From: Nematocida homosporus
Lineage: Eukaryota; Microsporidia
DNA length: 64,000 bases
Assembly: GCF_024244095.1 (NCBI RefSeq)
Contig: NW_026250686.1
Coordinates: 62,001 to 126,000, forward strand
Direction: 5' to 3'
The translations under genes were made by a program, and so were the position numbers. Shown one piece after another: positions 16,068 through 25,253 of this stretch (position 1 is the first letter of the stretch; every line of letters begins with the position of its first letter). Below the pieces are notes generated by a model, which was given only the letters and a program-made list of their open reading frames with translations, ran no database searches and was not told the origin of the DNA.

Positions 16068-17324
16068 CTAACCATCCCATTCTTCCTTGCAATAAGTAAA
16101 TCCAGGGATTGTTTGTTTGTAACCAACTGCATTTGATTCTCCGGAAGCCTCGGCTGGATTGCTTTCTTCTTTGTCATCTTCTACAGAGATAAGTTCAGCC
16201 ATATACTCTTTCCTTTCCACTCTATCCCATTCTAGGCCGCTAAAAAAGGGTTCTTGCTTGATCTCTTCGGCTTTGGGCCGCCTTTCGGGACTTTTACGGA
16301 CTAGCCGGCTAATTAGTCTTTTGATTTCACTGGAAAGGCCTTCAGGGTACTCTATCTCGGAAAAAAGGATCTTGTTCTCTAAATCATCACGATCTTCTCC
16401 CTCCCCAGTTAGGAATGGCGGATTGCCCGTTACCATTTCGTAGAGCAGAACTCCTAAAGTATAGTAGTCAACTGCTTCAGTATAAGCATCACCTCTAATT
16501 ATTTCCGGTGCAATATACTCGGGTGTACCACAGTAAGTACGGGCCACTTCATTTTGCACACTCATGCCAAAATCACAAAGTACGATATGGCCTTCACGAT
16601 CTAACAAAATGTTCTCGGGCTTTAAATCACGATAAATAATACCATTCCGGTGTAAGTGCTCTACAGCAATCAACAACTCAGCTATGTAAATTCTAGCTCT
16701 ATCTTCAGAGAAAGCTTTCTCGTCCTGAAGATGTTTAAACAACTCTCCCCCTTCTACATAGGGCAGAATCAAGTAAACACGTTCAGCCGTTTGAAATGAG
16801 GCCAGTAAATGAATCAAAAACGGCGAGCTTATCTTTTGTAAAATATCCTTTTCGTTAATCATCTTATCAATTGAGTCTTTCTCAGCTGTTTTCTTAATGA
16901 TCTTACAGGCATACAACCGGCCTGTTTTCTTATGCTTAGCTAGAACTACTTTCCCAAAAGTCCCTTGGCCAAGTACTCTGAGGAATAAGAAGTCTTCAGT
17001 TGACAACTTCTTCTTGTTGGGCCGATATTCAACGAGTAAAGATGCACCAGCTTGGTCGATTTGCAATGTTTCTGAGATACTATCAGTCTTAATCTTTCTT
17101 CTTTTACTGCCTATCTTAAGCACTAGAGTTCCATGTTTAAACACATCAAATAAAGTCTTGGGATCTTTATCTGTAATTACGGCGGCATGCCCTTTAAATT
17201 CGGCCTTAACACGAAATAGTTTAGTATGCTTAATAAGAGTTACACCCAAAGTGCCTAGTAGTTCAGTTGGGACTTGTTTCTTCTTAGGCGCTAATAGCTT
17301 CAAAAGAGTCTTCAGCGCATTCAT
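16068..17324 (-). CDS. AGC-family serine/threonine kinase
   Basis: 418 aa. Residues 1-110 form a domain that I cannot assign with confidence (C2-like is possible). The kinase domain starts at about 112: glycine loop GQGTFGKV (119-126), catalytic Lys141, RDLKPEN (232-238), DFG (251-253), activation-loop Thr263 in RTYCGTPEYIAPE, then YTLGVLLYEM. The TxCGTPEY signature is diagnostic of AGC kinases (PKA, Akt, S6K, SGK). The C-terminal tail is short and I see no clear FxxF(S/T)Y hydrophobic motif, so the subfamily is uncertain. It is probably part of nutrient or growth signalling, by family analogy. Confidence 0.88.
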   Translation of the reverse strand: MNALKTLLKLLAPKKKQVPTELLGTLGVTLIKHTKLFRVKAEFKGHAAVITDKDPKTLFDVFKHGTLVLKIGSKRRKIKTDSISETLQIDQAGASLLVEYRPNKKKLSTEDFLFLRVLGQGTFGKVVLAKHKKTGRLYACKIIKKTAEKDSIDKMINEKDILQKISSPFLIHLLASFQTAERVYLILPYVEGGELFKHLQDEKAFSEDRARIYIAELLIAVEHLHRNGIIYRDLKPENILLDREGHIVLCDFGMSVQNEVARTYCGTPEYIAPEIIRGDAYTEAVDYYTLGVLLYEMVTGNPPFLTGEGEDRDDLENKILFSEIEYPEGLSSEIKRLISRLVRKSPERRPKAEEIKQEPFFSGLEWDRVERKEYMAELISVEDDKEESNPAEASGESNAVGYKQTIPGFTYCKEEWDG

Positions 17325-18600
17325 TGTAAATATTGTTTAATTTTCAGCCAAGATTAAGACACTTCTATTGTCTTCATTTGCATTAGATAGCTTAATATAG
17401 CCTATCATAGCTTATCTGGCCAAATTACCCTTTCTAAATAACATATTAGCTTGGTATTGTGTTGTATTATGTTGTGTTGTATTATGTTATGTTATGTTGT
17501 GTTTAGTTTAGTTTAGATTGGATTGAGTTTAGTTTGGATTTGGATTTGGATTTGGATTTGGATTGAGTTGAGTTGAATTTGTATTTAGATAGCACATAAT
17601 CTAAATACATACTTACATAAACACTATTTGTATCACAATAACCCAACACAACATAACCCAACATAATAACATAACATAAACTCAACCCAAACTACTATCT
17701 CTAAAAACCCCAGAACATCTACAACGCCAAAACTACCCCTCCAGAATACTAACCCAATTGAGCTAAGTTAAGTTGAGTTAAGTTAGTATTGAGTTAGTAG
17801 ATGGTATTGATAGAAGTAACTCAAGTATCTACAAAACCCAATCACAAAGCATAACGTTGAGTTAAGTTGAGTTTTACATACCTCTTATTGAGGCAATATT
17901 CTCCATCTACTAACTCATTACAAGGCCATCTACTAAGTCAATGATAACATAACGTAACGTAACACACCATCTACTAACACAACGTAACATAACACACCAT
18001 CTACTAATGTAATATAACATAATATTCTAATAAACTGAACCCAACATGATTTACTGATTGAGCTATCTAAAGCATCCTAGTACTCTCTTAGTATAACTAT
18101 GAACAACATAATCATACCAACTCAAGTACAATTCGGCCTTCTGTTGTAGTTTTGATTTGAGTAAGTATTGAGTACGTATTGAGTAAGTGTAGTGTCGTTA
18201 GACAACCACTACTCTTTTCTCACTACAATTCGTTTATGTCTTGTTCGATCGCATCCATACACTACGCCTACAACTCCATGACACTACCATACCCATAACG
18301 TTAGTAGAAAATTCAAATCATACCAAATCTTAACCAAAACCTTAGGATTATTAAAATTTAAGTATGACGTCATTTTCGCACTCATCATCACCCACCTTCA
18401 ATAAATGGCCGACTATCTCGTATCAAGGTATATCACTTGTTGTACGTTTCTAGATGGACTTCATATTGAGTTAAGTAAAGATAAGATAAGTAAAGTAAAG
18501 TAAAGTAAAGTTAACACAAGATAACTTAACTCAAAATCAAAATCAAAATCAAAACCAACCCAAACTAACTCACTACTTATTCAAAATCAAAACCAAAATC
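17325..18600. repeat. Long low-complexity intergenic region with R2
   Basis: G/T-rich units (TTGTGTT, GGATTT) occur to about 17580, mixed pentamers to 18180, then the GTAGTG hairpin (18189-18212) and an R2 copy with TGACGTCA (18365-18372), followed by AAAATC hexamers to 18600. A 60-codon reading frame (17503-17685) is made of low-complexity sequence and is not called. Confidence 0.65.
18189..18455 (+). repeat. R2 dispersed repeat, solo copy
   Basis: Begins with GTAGTGTCGTTAGACAACCACTAC and ends CACTTGTTGTACGTTTCTAG. It contains AAATTTAAGTATGACGTCATTTT and TTCAATAAATGG. No R1 lies directly to its left. Confidence 0.8.
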
Positions 18601-18891
18601 TTATCTTAATTTAGCTACTGTATAGAGTAGCATCCCTCCCAAGGACAGTCCAATAAAAATACCTGCACTAACCACTAAGACTCTTCTATTCTGACGTGAT
18701 GCCGCCTCTGCTATCTCCGATCCCGACTTCATTTTTGCTATCTCTTCCGAGGCAGCTTCAGTTGATCTGATCAGTCCTTCTATCTCACTCTGTTTCCGTT
18801 TAGCACTCTCTATCTGCTCTTCCATTAGACCTATTATCTCGTCTATTTGCTTCTTAATCTCCTCTGTCTTCTGTTCTCCAGCCAAAAACAT
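18601..18891 (-). CDS. Small tail-anchored SNARE-like protein
   Basis: 96 aa: an amphipathic coiled-coil region (about 8-60, KKQIDEIIGLMEEQIESAK) and a C-terminal transmembrane segment (about 72-92). The start of the coil resembles the first heptads of synaptobrevin (QVDEVVDIM). The central-layer residue cannot be placed reliably, so I do not assign it to the R- or Q-SNARE class. It could also be another tail-anchored protein. It is divergent from the karyopherin-like gene, with only 49 bp between ATGs, and a clearer R-SNARE sits on the far side of that gene. Confidence 0.6.
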   Translation of the reverse strand: MFLAGEQKTEEIKKQIDEIIGLMEEQIESAKRKQSEIEGLIRSTEAASEEIAKMKSGSEIAEAASRQNRRVLVVSAGIFIGLSLGGMLLYTVAKLR

Positions 18892-18940
18892 CCCCTGGCT
18901 AATCTATCCACTTAAATTCTTTTATTTTTTGGAATTCTAC

Positions 18941-21262
18941 ATGCAATCTTTCACTATTTCCCATCTTAGAATGCTTATTGGTGCACTGAAAAACGGTTCT
19001 TCGCCTTCTTCTACAGCTGAAGATTTACTTTTACAATATACCAAATCTGATCAGACTATCTTACTTTTGTTTCAAGCTGTAAAAGAAGAAGATCAGCTGG
19101 GACAATTTTATGCATTACTGACCTTGCAGAAGACCTTGCAAACTCCAGATCGGTTAAGTGAACCATCTTTAGATCTATTTATTAATCAAGTTGAAGAGTT
19201 ACTTTTTTGTTGTTTAGATAGTGATAGACTAGTTAGTGTTCGTTTAGCTGCTCTTTATGCTACTTTAGGTCTTCTTTACTGGCCGGTTAAACCGAGTGGG
19301 TTTATTAGTCGGATTAAGGACTTAATAAGTCGAGGACAACCGATTGGGGCTGAAGTCTTAGGACAGTTTTTAGCCCAGGCAGTTGATTCGTTAGAGATAA
19401 CGGAAGAAAGGAGATACGAGTTGAAAAAAGCCTTACATGGACCGGCTGATGATTTATTTGGTTTAGTGGCTAATCAGTGTACAACTGAGACGGCCTTATC
19501 TATTTTAGTTTGGTTGGCCCGTTTAGGATCTGCTTCAGCAGTAGCTTTAGAAGCTTTCTTTAGTACAAAACCGGCCTTTTCTGGCTTAGTGGCTGAACTG
19601 ATCAGTGAAATATCTGTACCAGCTAATAGTCAGTTATTTAGAGTTATTTCAGCTTATCTTTTGACTGCTTATGATTTGAAACCGAGTGCGGGTTTAGTGG
19701 TGGCTTGTGCTAGTTTAGGTAATCGGGCCTTACCTAAATGTATGCAGAAAGGAGCTTTTGATGATTTACTCAGACAGATCTTAAGTGAGGTAAGTACTGG
19801 GTCTTTAGGAGTAGTTGGTTTAGTTGGAGTAGAAGGTGAATCTTTATCTTTAGATACGAGTGCAGCTGAAGAAGAAGGAGTTGGAGCTGCAGCAGTTTTA
19901 GACCTCTTGAAAGTGTTTGCCGCCCGCGCCCGTGGCTTCTTACTAAGAGTTGAGGAGACACAGGAGAGTATAGCTATGGTTTTGGGAGGAAAACCGGGTG
20001 AGTTTTTTATTGCCTTATCTAATCTAGGATTGAAAATTGGAGCAGGGGCTAATGATACAATTGCTCGCACAGTTGATTTACTAGCTGAGTCTTTGCCTTA
20101 CTTGGCGACAGATATACTTTTACGGTTTCATACTGAGTTGCCTATTCCAGTTGCTGAAGTTTTGATTAAACGGGCTTTAGTACCGGCTCCTTTGACTTCG
20201 CCTTATCTAAGATTAAAACAAGCACTTGTTCGTGGTGAGGATCAAGAAGCAGCCTTAAGTTCTGCTTCCTTATCTACGGCTAAAGAATGTGCAGCTGCCC
20301 GGGAATGTTTACTAGCTATGTCAGCTGCTGGGACTTTAACTCCAGCTTTACTGCAAGCAGTGTACCAGCGGGCCGTAAGTGGACCTAGTCATGCGATGGA
20401 CTTAGCAGTTTCAGCGGCTGTACTGATGAACCGGCCGGACTTAGTAGCACTGACTATGAAAGACTTCCAAGCGGGTGGACTAGCCGCCTTAGTTGCAGCT
20501 GCCCAACGGTGTCCTGGTCTTTTAACTGAAGTCTTTCCCCGGTTTATTACTTATCTGACCTCACAATCAGGAGAGATGATTGGAGTAATAGATACAGCGG
20601 CTAAAGTTTTAGAAGCAATTGGTGGAGATGCTGAACAAGTCTTAGGTATGCCTGCTCTACAGTGTATTTATGCACGAATTAGTAGTGGCAGCTTATCTGA
20701 AGTAAGAAAGATAACAAAATTATTAGCTAGATTATCAGGATCGGCTCAACATGCCTTTATTAGAGAGATATGGAGTAGATTAAGGGCTGAGGAGGAGAAT
20801 AATGATGGGATAGTCAGTAGTGAGATGCAAAGAATAGCAGTGGTTGTTGCTAGTGCTTGTAGTCCGGAAACAGCTGGTGTGCTTTGGGAAATGGCTAGTA
20901 CGGGGGCATGTCCAGTGCGTAGTTTACTAGTGGGTATTAAAGAGGTGCTTAAACAGAGCAGTACGGAAGAGATACAACAGGCTGCCTTAAGTACACTTGT
21001 AAGTCTTTACACTGAACATTCGGAGGAGTCCTTAAGGGCATCTATTGCTGGTTTACTTTCGGAACAGCCCGAGCGGATTCAAAGACTAGAGATGATGTAT
21101 GGGATTAGTCTGCAGGACGTACAAGCAGCGACTGAGAAACGAGCGGCTATGAAACGGGCATTAAGACGGATTGAAGGGTTGCGCGAGAAGGCTGGAGCTT
21201 TATTCCAGCGCGTGCAAGCCCCTGAGGCAGTTGAGGATCCCCGATGGTCGCAAACTGGTTAA
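18941..21262 (+). CDS. Karyopherin (importin-beta family) nuclear transport receptor, putative
   Basis: 773 aa, predicted as an all-helical HEAT-repeat solenoid without membrane segments. The N-terminal ~100 residues resemble the importin-beta N-terminal region: an LLQYTKSDQ-like helix, then FYALLTLQKTL, then VSVRLAALYATLGLLYWP, which recalls the ..WP.. motif of exportins. The C-terminal part ends in a coiled, charged helix (about 735-765). The specific receptor cannot be named; exportin types (Msn5/Xpo5, Xpo-t) and Mtr10 are candidates. An in-frame TTG at 18929 is not needed; ATG 18941 is the start. AATAAA is at about 21310. Confidence 0.5.
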   Translation: MQSFTISHLRMLIGALKNGSSPSSTAEDLLLQYTKSDQTILLLFQAVKEEDQLGQFYALLTLQKTLQTPDRLSEPSLDLFINQVEELLFCCLDSDRLVSVRLAALYATLGLLYWPVKPSGFISRIKDLISRGQPIGAEVLGQFLAQAVDSLEITEERRYELKKALHGPADDLFGLVANQCTTETALSILVWLARLGSASAVALEAFFSTKPAFSGLVAELISEISVPANSQLFRVISAYLLTAYDLKPSAGLVVACASLGNRALPKCMQKGAFDDLLRQILSEVSTGSLGVVGLVGVEGESLSLDTSAAEEEGVGAAAVLDLLKVFAARARGFLLRVEETQESIAMVLGGKPGEFFIALSNLGLKIGAGANDTIARTVDLLAESLPYLATDILLRFHTELPIPVAEVLIKRALVPAPLTSPYLRLKQALVRGEDQEAALSSASLSTAKECAAARECLLAMSAAGTLTPALLQAVYQRAVSGPSHAMDLAVSAAVLMNRPDLVALTMKDFQAGGLAALVAAAQRCPGLLTEVFPRFITYLTSQSGEMIGVIDTAAKVLEAIGGDAEQVLGMPALQCIYARISSGSLSEVRKITKLLARLSGSAQHAFIREIWSRLRAEEENNDGIVSSEMQRIAVVVASACSPETAGVLWEMASTGACPVRSLLVGIKEVLKQSSTEEIQQAALSTLVSLYTEHSEESLRASIAGLLSEQPERIQRLEMMYGISLQDVQAATEKRAAMKRALRRIEGLREKAGALFQRVQAPEAVEDPRWSQTG

Positions 21263-21612
21263 GTTAAGATTGAGTTAGGATTAGATAAGGTTGTGTTTAG
21301 TATTTAGTTGCAATAAATATTAGATATGTGTTTGGATTAGTATTGAGTGGTTTATGTTGTGTGGGTATGTGTTTGGTTTCTGTTGGTTTAGTATTGGGTT
21401 AGGTGGGTATGTGTTTGTATTTTAGATATGTATTGGTTTAGATAAGTTTGTAATTTAGATAGGGATGTGTAAGTTAGATATGAGTGTATAATTTAGATAA
21501 GTTTGTATTTTAGATATGAATGTGTATTTGAGATAAGGGTGTAATTTAGATATGTGTTTCAAAATATGAAATGAAGTACTAAGCCGGTAGGAAGTGGTTA
21601 CTTTATTAGTAT
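21263..21612. repeat. G/T-rich convergent intergenic region
   Basis: Repeated TTAGATATG / GTGTTTGTATT-like units with an AATAAA signal for the upstream gene; TTTATT near 21600 may serve the minus-strand SNARE gene. Nothing else seen. Confidence 0.5.
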
Positions 21613-21957
21613 TTATTGGTCAGTGTCGGGTGGGGAATCGGAGGAGAAGGTGCCTTTGAGCTTACTGGCTATAAAAAAGAAGAGAGTGCCAAAGATAAGG
21701 ATGATTAGAATGGAAGCTATGGCTATCCATTTGGCACTTTTCCACCAGATCCGGTTTTTGGCAGCTTCAGATTCCGTTTGGAAAGCTCCCATTGATTTTT
21801 CCATATCTATAGATTGTTGTTTTAGTTCAGAAACAGAAGCAGCTCTAGCTTTTTCTGAGCTTATTGCCTCCTGAAGATCGTCTTGAGCCTCTTTAAGCTC
21901 TTTCTCTACTTTCCTTTCCATGTGTTTCAGAATCGCTAAGTATATATACCTCAGCAT
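21613..21957 (-). CDS. R-SNARE (synaptobrevin/VAMP-like)
   Basis: 114 aa, tail-anchored vesicle SNARE for membrane fusion. The SNARE motif can be aligned without gaps to animal VAMP up to the membrane: VSELKQQSIDMEKSMGAFQ followed by NRIWWK just before the transmembrane segment (about 76-98). The zero-layer arginine is present four residues before VSEL (KARAAS). There is no longin domain. Either ATG 21957 or the internal ATG at 21921 (MERKVEK) is possible. A 12-residue tail follows the membrane segment. Together with the SNARE-like gene at 18601 this is a loose secretory cluster. Confidence 0.8.
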   Translation of the reverse strand: MLRYIYLAILKHMERKVEKELKEAQDDLQEAISSEKARAASVSELKQQSIDMEKSMGAFQTESEAAKNRIWWKSAKWIAIASILIILIFGTLFFFIASKLKGTFSSDSPPDTDQ

Positions 21958-22358
21958 TCATCAACCAATCCCAAGCAATAACCACCAAACACTAATTAAA
22001 AGTTCAACGTACATTTGGCAATTGAGATAAGCTTAAGTTAAGATATGTGTACATTCAGATAGCAAAATAACTCAACTTAATCTTATCTTATCTTATCTTA
22101 TCTTAACTCAACTCAACCTTATCTTAACTTAACTTAACTCAACTCAACCTTATCTTAACTTAACTTAACTCAACTCAATCTTATCTTAACTTAACTTAAC
22201 TCAACTCAATCTTATCTTAACTTATTATTGTGTTTATTATTATGGGGTTAGTGGTGAATTGTTATGGGGTAGCATTGAATTGTTATGGGGTAGCATTGAA
22301 TTGCCATTGGGGTAGCATTGCATGTTAAGTAGTAAATATCCTGGGAATAAACGTTGGC
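21958..22358. repeat. Tandem repeats between SNARE and Brf1 genes
   Basis: About four copies of a ~38-bp unit (CTTATCTTAACTTAACTTAACTCAACTCAA) lie at about 22075-22225, followed by three copies of a ~21-bp unit (GTTATGGGGTAGCATTGAAT) at about 22258-22322. No gene. Confidence 0.8.
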
Positions 22359-23585
22359 TTATCTTTGGAATAGACTTTTGATAGCTGTATAATTGATACG
22401 AGAAGATAAGTGCTTGGCTCGGACGGCAGTTTCCACGGCATCTTCTAAAGGTAAGGCTTTAGGTCGCACCCGGCGTGTTTTTGGCTTAGTACGGACTTCG
22501 CGCTTCTTCCGCTCAATTAAGTACTCCTCATGCATGGCCTCCCAAATCCTTCCTTTCTCACGAGTCTCTTCAGCAGTTAGAAGAGCATCCTCACTCACTC
22601 CGTCCTCTTCACTATCTAAATCACTCTCAGCATTAGCTTCTCCCACTTCCATCTCCTCACCCCAGGCAATACTCGTTGGTGTAGCCGGTAAAGGCCCAGC
22701 TACTTCTTCCGGAGTACTTTTCACATGGGCACGCCCCCGTACTTTGATAATCGGTGGATCTTCTTCTTTCTCCAGCCAAACCGTATTGAACTCATTAATG
22801 GACAGTCCAGCCGTAGCCGTTTCCTTCAACTCGGCCAGTCGCTTGTTAATAGTTGCTTCACAAACTTTAACTACTCCAGCTACCTCCTCAACTCCACGGG
22901 GACTGCCATGAATCCGACTGGCCACTAGAATAGCCGCACCACAAATCCCAGCCGGCTTCCTACCCACTACCATCCAGTCTCTATCCATTCGGGCAATCAA
23001 CCGCAAAGAAGTCTTCGCAATTTGCGGACTCGTCAATTGCAACTTACTGCAGAACCGCGGCACGTACAAAGAAGGATCGACTAAGGGAACAGTAATATTC
23101 AACAATCTAATCAATTTCAAAAAGACACTGCCTATCTTAAACACATTCACTCTTAACACTCCGGCAAAATCAATCAACATATGCGGCGTCTCCTCCTCCC
23201 GACAAGTTATGTACAAGCAAGCCGCCAACAGAACTTGTGTCTTACGCCCCTTGGTAAAGTTAAACTGTAAGGCTAAGTTGTACCAACGCATAGCTGCATT
23301 GATTTGTGTCTCTCCAATTCCCAACGAATCACCAATTGATTTAGCCGTATTCTTGATATTAGCTAAATGGTTGGTCGTAATAAACTTCCCAGCTACTAAC
23401 TTCTTACTATCTCCACTACTTACATACTGGCCTTGAAGCACAGAAGTACCTTTTGTATCTTGGGCAAACTGCACATCAGATACAATAGTACTCTCTTCAA
23501 TAACTAGACCACAAGAAGTACAATAACTAATATCTCGAGCCGCATCGGTTTCAATCCGAGATGTTTTACAAATCGCACACTTCAT
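22359..23585 (-). CDS. BRF1: TFIIIB subunit Brf1
   Basis: 408 aa RNA polymerase III initiation factor. The N-terminal zinc ribbon has CAIC (3-6) and CTSC (22-25), followed by VSDVQF and GQYVS, which match the Brf1 version rather than TFIIB. Two cyclin folds follow (about 80-270). The acidic C-terminal part contains REKGRIWEAMHEEYL and ends with SSRINYTAIKSLF, which resembles the Brf1 homology block (KINYxALxxL). TFIIB is shorter and lacks this tail. Divergent from the histone-fold gene with 179 bp between ATGs. Confidence 0.9.
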   Translation of the reverse strand: MKCAICKTSRIETDAARDISYCTSCGLVIEESTIVSDVQFAQDTKGTSVLQGQYVSSGDSKKLVAGKFITTNHLANIKNTAKSIGDSLGIGETQINAAMRWYNLALQFNFTKGRKTQVLLAACLYITCREEETPHMLIDFAGVLRVNVFKIGSVFLKLIRLLNITVPLVDPSLYVPRFCSKLQLTSPQIAKTSLRLIARMDRDWMVVGRKPAGICGAAILVASRIHGSPRGVEEVAGVVKVCEATINKRLAELKETATAGLSINEFNTVWLEKEEDPPIIKVRGRAHVKSTPEEVAGPLPATPTSIAWGEEMEVGEANAESDLDSEEDGVSEDALLTAEETREKGRIWEAMHEEYLIERKKREVRTKPKTRRVRPKALPLEDAVETAVRAKHLSSRINYTAIKSLFQR

Positions 23586-23764
23586 ATCCTGGCAAAGTTT
23601 TTCAGATATTTACGTAGACTCCGTATCTCTATTAAAGTTAAACCCTCTATTTTTATTAGATCTTATCTTATTTCTCATAAGTTTTGACTTGGTGACTTAT
23701 TATTTATTATAACTAGAGATAAGAACAAGTTGTATATAGAGATTGATTGAAAGTTTTTCTTTTC

Positions 23765-24637
23765 ATGGATGATTCTCACATACATATTCAGCTTATTCAA
23801 GCAGTGATAGCTGAGATATTAAGTCAAGTAGGTTTTGAAAAGGCTAACAAACAAGCCTTGCAAATTTTGGTAGATATTGCTTTTGATTTTATGATACGCT
23901 CCTTAGTAAATGTTAAACAAATCATGAGTGAAGTTGAGTTTGGGGAAGCTTTAAATTTACCAGCTGAAGATAAGGAGACTGCAGCTGAACGGGGACCGAT
24001 TGAGGAGTTGATGCAAAAGATTTTGATTACTGAGTACGTTGGTGGAGCTGGATCTTATCGTCGGGAGGAATTAGTCTCATTCTTACAGTTTCAACTTAAC
24101 ATAACAAAACAGATAAGGAGGGAGGAGGGAAGGAGTAAGGTTTCTCTACTGGAAATGCTAAGACCAGGTGAAGAGATTAAAGTACCAGAAGAAGACAGAA
24201 GTCTAGTTGACTTTACAGGTAAGGAAGAGGACGAGCAGAAGGAGTTACAAGAGAAGAAGTACTTAGACCAGGATGTAAGAGAACACTTACAAGAACAGAC
24301 TAAGTTGGAGTTACAAGCCTGTTGTCCTATACTAGAAGGAGTAGAGGAAGAAGATGTACCTTTAGACTTACCTATGGCTAGTATTACTAAGCAGAAGAGG
24401 GAGTACATGATCAGAGAATCATTAAGGGACTATGAGTATATGCTGGGTAAGAAAAGGGCTAATATTAGGTGTTTTACGCCTTGTGAGTTTCTAGGGGAGA
24501 TTCCTTTACTAGAGGACTTGATGGCTCTAAGTACGTTACGCCGGGCGGCCAGACGGGATAAGGAGGGAGGTGATGATGAAGGCCAGTCAAAACCAGGCGT
24601 ATTTAATCGGGTGGTGGACGAAGTATCAGTTGAATAA
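23765..24637 (+). CDS. Histone-fold (bromodomain-associated type) protein, TAF3/TAF8/Spt7-like
   Basis: 290 aa. The first ~45 residues (IHIQLIQAVIAEILSQVGFE, then KQALQILVDIAFDFM) fit the histone fold found in TAF3, TAF8 and Spt7, with the typical GF near the first loop and ALxxLxD in the second helix. The rest is charged, with acidic clusters around 150-190 and a C-terminal helical, basic region. There is no bromodomain or PHD finger, so membership in TFIID versus SAGA is open. The track start is a TTG; ATG 23765 (MDDSH) is used. It sits next to Brf1. Confidence 0.55.
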   Translation: MDDSHIHIQLIQAVIAEILSQVGFEKANKQALQILVDIAFDFMIRSLVNVKQIMSEVEFGEALNLPAEDKETAAERGPIEELMQKILITEYVGGAGSYRREELVSFLQFQLNITKQIRREEGRSKVSLLEMLRPGEEIKVPEEDRSLVDFTGKEEDEQKELQEKKYLDQDVREHLQEQTKLELQACCPILEGVEEEDVPLDLPMASITKQKREYMIRESLRDYEYMLGKKRANIRCFTPCEFLGEIPLLEDLMALSTLRRAARRDKEGGDDEGQSKPGVFNRVVDEVSVE

Positions 24638-25253
24638 ATAGGATAATAGTATTGAGTTAAGATTGGATTGGGTTGTGTTATGTTATGTGGTATTAAGTTG
24701 TGTTAAGTTAAGTTGGGTTGGATTGGGTTGTGTTATGTTATGTTATGTGGTATTAAGTTGTGTTAAGTTAAGTTGGGTTGGATTGGGTTGGGTTTGGATT
24801 GTATTGTATTGAGTCATGTGGTATTAAGTTGAGTTAAGTTGAGTTAGTTTAAGATGGTAATTGTATGGAATACTCAGGTGGCTTTAAAACGTCTTGATTA
24901 CTGAGGATGTTATAATTGAATTGAGTTGAGTTGAGTTATACTATCTAAATACTAACTCTATATAATGTTATGACAAGTTAAACTTACTCCAATCTATTAC
25001 TAAGCTGGTCTTGAGTTGAGATGGAATACGTTTGGTCCGACTTACTCGGGAGTATTTCTTTCTTCTACTTATACTTATTTCAACTATACTCATACGTACG
25101 AGATTTAAATGAACATGTTTAAATTCAAAGTAAACTATCAGTGTATATTTATTGGGTTAGTACATGCTAAATATTCAAGTAGATACTAACTTGCTCTTAT
25201 CTAAACCTAATTAAACTCAACTTAATCTAACTTATTGAGTAGTAAGTTAGGAC
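24638..25253. repeat. Convergent intergenic region with 66-bp tandem repeat
   Basis: A ~66-bp G/T-rich unit (GGATTGGGTTGTGTTATG...GTTAAGTTAAGTTGGGTT) is repeated about 2.5 times at 24660-24850. 24850-25130 is less repetitive AT-rich DNA with no recognisable RNA, and C/A-rich DNA precedes the minus-strand stop. Confidence 0.65.

Noticed and set aside
22393..22911. 172-codon plus-strand frame
   Set aside because: Antisense of Brf1; Ser-rich shadow translation.
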